NCBI GenBank assembly: GCA_024639745.1
Contig: JAHEHW010000122.1
Coordinates: 1-6,043 of the forward strand
Length of the DNA: 6,043 bases
Direction of reading: 5' to 3'
DNA from: Salaquimonas sp.
GTDB taxonomy: Bacteria > Pseudomonadota > Alphaproteobacteria > Rhizobiales > Rhizobiaceae
The notes under the pieces were generated by a model. It was given only the letters and a program-made list of their open reading frames with translations. It made no database searches and was not told the origin of the DNA. Below, in pieces: positions 5,497-6,043 of this stretch. Positions within the stretch are counted from its first letter, which is position 1, and the number at the start of each line of letters is the position of its first letter. Position numbers and translations under genes: made by a program.

Positions 5497-6043
5497 TCAA
5501 GCAAGAACTTCACCAATGGCATGAGCCAATTCGTGCCCGCTGGTAAATGCCGCTTCAACACGGCCGCCTATACACCAATCACCACATGCGGCTATCTGCA
5601 GATTTTCATCCAGGAGGAAGTTCTCTCCTGCCGGCACCGAGACATTTGCATAGCGCCACCGGTGTACTGTCGCGTAGCTTGGCTTGGGCAACTTCATTAC
5701 CAAAATCCCGTGAATCGCTGATTTAAGGTCTTTCAACACCTCTTGAGGATCGCGCTCCAGATTTTGGGCGCTCCATTCGTTCGAGGCATGGACGGTCAAA
5801 CAGGTTGCTTTCGCCCTGTCTGGCTTCGACTGATTCGCGGCTATCCAGCATAGTTGCCGGTGCTCGACCAATGCAGCGTCGAAGGGCAAGCCAACTTGCC
5901 TTTCGAACCCCAGCATCATCGTGAAGCTCGGTATCAATTGGGCCGTCTGGACGAGTTCGATCCCGGAAAACCGATCCGGCAGCAGATTGGCCGTTTGCGG
6001 CGCAGGCGCGGTCAGGACGACCCAGTCGAATGGTCCGTGGGTT
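5497..6043 (-). CDS. Renalase-like NAD(P)/FAD-dependent oxidoreductase, C-terminal half
   Basis: The frame is open to the right edge and ends at TGA (5497-5499); 181 residues are visible, roughly the C-terminal half of a family of about 330 residues. The N-terminal FAD-binding GxGxxG segment lies outside the window. Visible blocks match bacterial renalase (COG3380): HGPFDWVVLTAPAPQTANLL near visible residues 2-21, WIAANQSKPDR (66-76), HASNEWSAQNL (85-95), HRWRYA (127-132) and CGDWCIGGRVEAAFTSG (153-169), the last covering the flavin-contacting end of the fold. In Pseudomonas, characterised bacterial renalase oxidises the wrongly reduced 2- and 6-dihydro isomers of NAD(P)H to NAD(P)+, passing electrons to oxygen. 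The same reaction here is inferred from family. A TTG at 5935-5937 can look like a start but the homology continues upstream of it, so it is an internal Leu. The gene is convergent with the photolyase, and the 7-bp gap leaves no room for separate terminators. Confidence 0.85.
   Translation of the reverse strand, partial: THGPFDWVVLTAPAPQTANLLPDRFSGIELVQTAQLIPSFTMMLGFERQVGLPFDAALVEHRQLCWIAANQSKPDRAKATCLTVHASNEWSAQNLERDPQEVLKDLKSAIHGILVMKLPKPSYATVHRWRYANVSVPAGENFLLDENLQIAACGDWCIGGRVEAAFTSGHELAHAIGEVLA

Noticed and set aside
5935..5937. TTG as the start of the renalase-like gene
   Set aside because: The frame and the family pattern (a PAPQTANLL block) continue upstream to the window edge, so this is an internal leucine codon.
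1..6043. Mobile element, CRISPR array, tRNA or defence island
   Set aside because: I saw no repeated units, terminal inverted repeats, transposase or integrase motifs, tRNA-like folds or nuclease genes; all six genes are housekeeping-like or accessory enzymes and a regulator.

Overview
The window reads as ordinary chromosome of a moderate-GC, probably alphaproteobacterial species. The evidence is a twin-arginine YkuD lipoprotein, an MltB-type transglycosylase with a C-terminal peptidoglycan-binding domain, a GcvA-like LysR regulator, GTG starts, and a photolyase of the inverted-topology NewPHL class beside a bacterial renalase-like oxidoreductase. The phylum call is an inference from protein style, and I cannot name a genus. 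I see no tRNA, rRNA, CRISPR array, insertion sequence, phage gene or integrase.

Layout, left to right. (1) 1-737, minus strand: the N-terminal 245 codons of an exported DUF3604 protein running off the left edge, with an 18-bp perfect palindrome (754-771) just upstream of its ribosome-binding site. (2) 738-1012: non-coding. (3) 1013-1705, minus: an L,D-transpeptidase. (4) 1923-3128, plus: a lytic murein transglycosylase, divergent from the L,D-transpeptidase across about 217 bp that hold candidate promoters for both. (5) 3153-4091, minus: a LysR regulator, convergent with the transglycosylase and 24 bp from it. (6) 4254-5489, plus: a photolyase with the FAD-binding domain at the N-terminus, divergent from the LysR gene across 162 bp that contain a TTGACT/AGTCAA dyad. 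(7) 5497-6043, minus: the C-terminal half of a renalase-like FAD oxidoreductase, tail-to-tail with the photolyase across only 7 bp and running off the right edge.

Two functional themes show. The first is wall remodelling: a periplasmic cross-linking enzyme and a glycan-cleaving enzyme expressed from one divergent intergenic region. The second is light and redox flavoenzymes: an FAD photolyase, possibly controlled by the divergent LysR protein, next to an oxidoreductase of the family that repairs wrongly reduced NAD(P)H isomers. The most notable object is the NewPHL-type photolyase. Its class has been described in the literature, so it is uncommon rather than new. I did not find evidence of a wholly undescribed system.
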